Source: Dasypus novemcinctus
Lineage: Eukaryota > Chordata > Mammalia > Cingulata > Dasypodidae
Assembly: GCF_030445035.2 (NCBI RefSeq)
Contig: NC_080680.1
Location: forward strand, 115,718,228-115,782,227
Reading direction: 5' to 3'
DNA: 64,000 nt
Of this stretch, positions 63,791 through 64,000 are shown in pieces. The position numbers were made by a program, and so were the translations under genes. The notes under the pieces were generated by a model, which was not told the origin of the DNA, searched no databases, and saw only the letters and a list, made by a program, of their open reading frames with translations. Within the stretch, counting starts at the first letter, position 1. Each line of letters opens with the position of its first letter.

Positions 63791-64000
63791 AAAAGAATAT
63801 AAAAGGGTTAAGGATTTGGAGGAGTTTGCTGCAGAGTAGAATAGGCCCAAAGGAAGGGAAAGGCAGAGACGGGAATTTGGCCTCAACTGTTCCCCCAAAT
63901 CCTTTGGGTGTTTTTATAAATGTAAGCCCTTGAGGCTGGCAGCAGGCTGGAGTCTGAAGACACTGACCTTTCAGAGGTGTAAGCCAGACAAAATGGATTT
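63791..64000. other. Unassigned DNA at window end
   Basis: No feature recognised; ordinary composition. Confidence 0.4.

Overview
The window is nuclear DNA of a placental mammal, almost certainly an armadillo (Xenarthra, Dasypus-like). The evidence is a set of tRNA-derived SINEs of the armadillo DAS type, with a head resembling a tRNA, intact pol III A and B boxes, and heads both alone and as dimers. They lie among eutherian-wide fossils (MIR, L2, L3/CR1, L1M, MLT1, MER5A). I assign the species from recalled repeat families, without a database search.

I find no convincing protein-coding exon in the 64 kb. Most long open frames lie inside repeats or GC-rich islands. Four CpG-rich islands stand out: about 1.5-2.1 kb, 20.2-20.85 kb, 38.7-39.4 kb and 52.5-54.65 kb. 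The 20 kb island has a perfect NRF1 palindrome and a ZNF143-type element. The 53 kb island has a TATA box, an E-box and a short candidate exon with strong splice sites. These are the best candidates for promoters of genes lying mostly outside the window or of long non-coding RNAs.

Layout: 0-10.7 kb, a CpG island, then MIR, MaLR LTR and MER5A fossils. 10.7-20 kb, a full-length DAS-SINE, L1 3' ends, L2 copies, a solo LTR inserted in an L2, and a DNA-transposon remnant with a 167-codon open frame at 18.8 kb. 20-37 kb, the second CpG island, L1 fragments, two more solo LTRs, and an L3/CR1 fossil at 29.5-30.1 kb. 37-42.8 kb, a dimeric SINE, a three-layer nest (MIR, MLT1, DAS-SINE), a CpG island partly built from an MLT1 LTR, and two L1 3' ends. 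44-50.7 kb, SINEs, a long GA microsatellite, an L2 of about 2 kb broken by SINEs, and a fourth solo LTR. 52.5-54.6 kb, the TATA-containing island. 56-64 kb, more SINEs, MIRs and a 5'-truncated lineage-specific L1 3' UTR.

Because no gene set can be established, the supported content is the stratigraphy of retroelement insertions, several of which can be ordered by nesting and target-site duplications, plus candidate regulatory islands. Repeat family names come from recognising consensus-like stretches; boundaries of old repeats are approximate (tens of bases).
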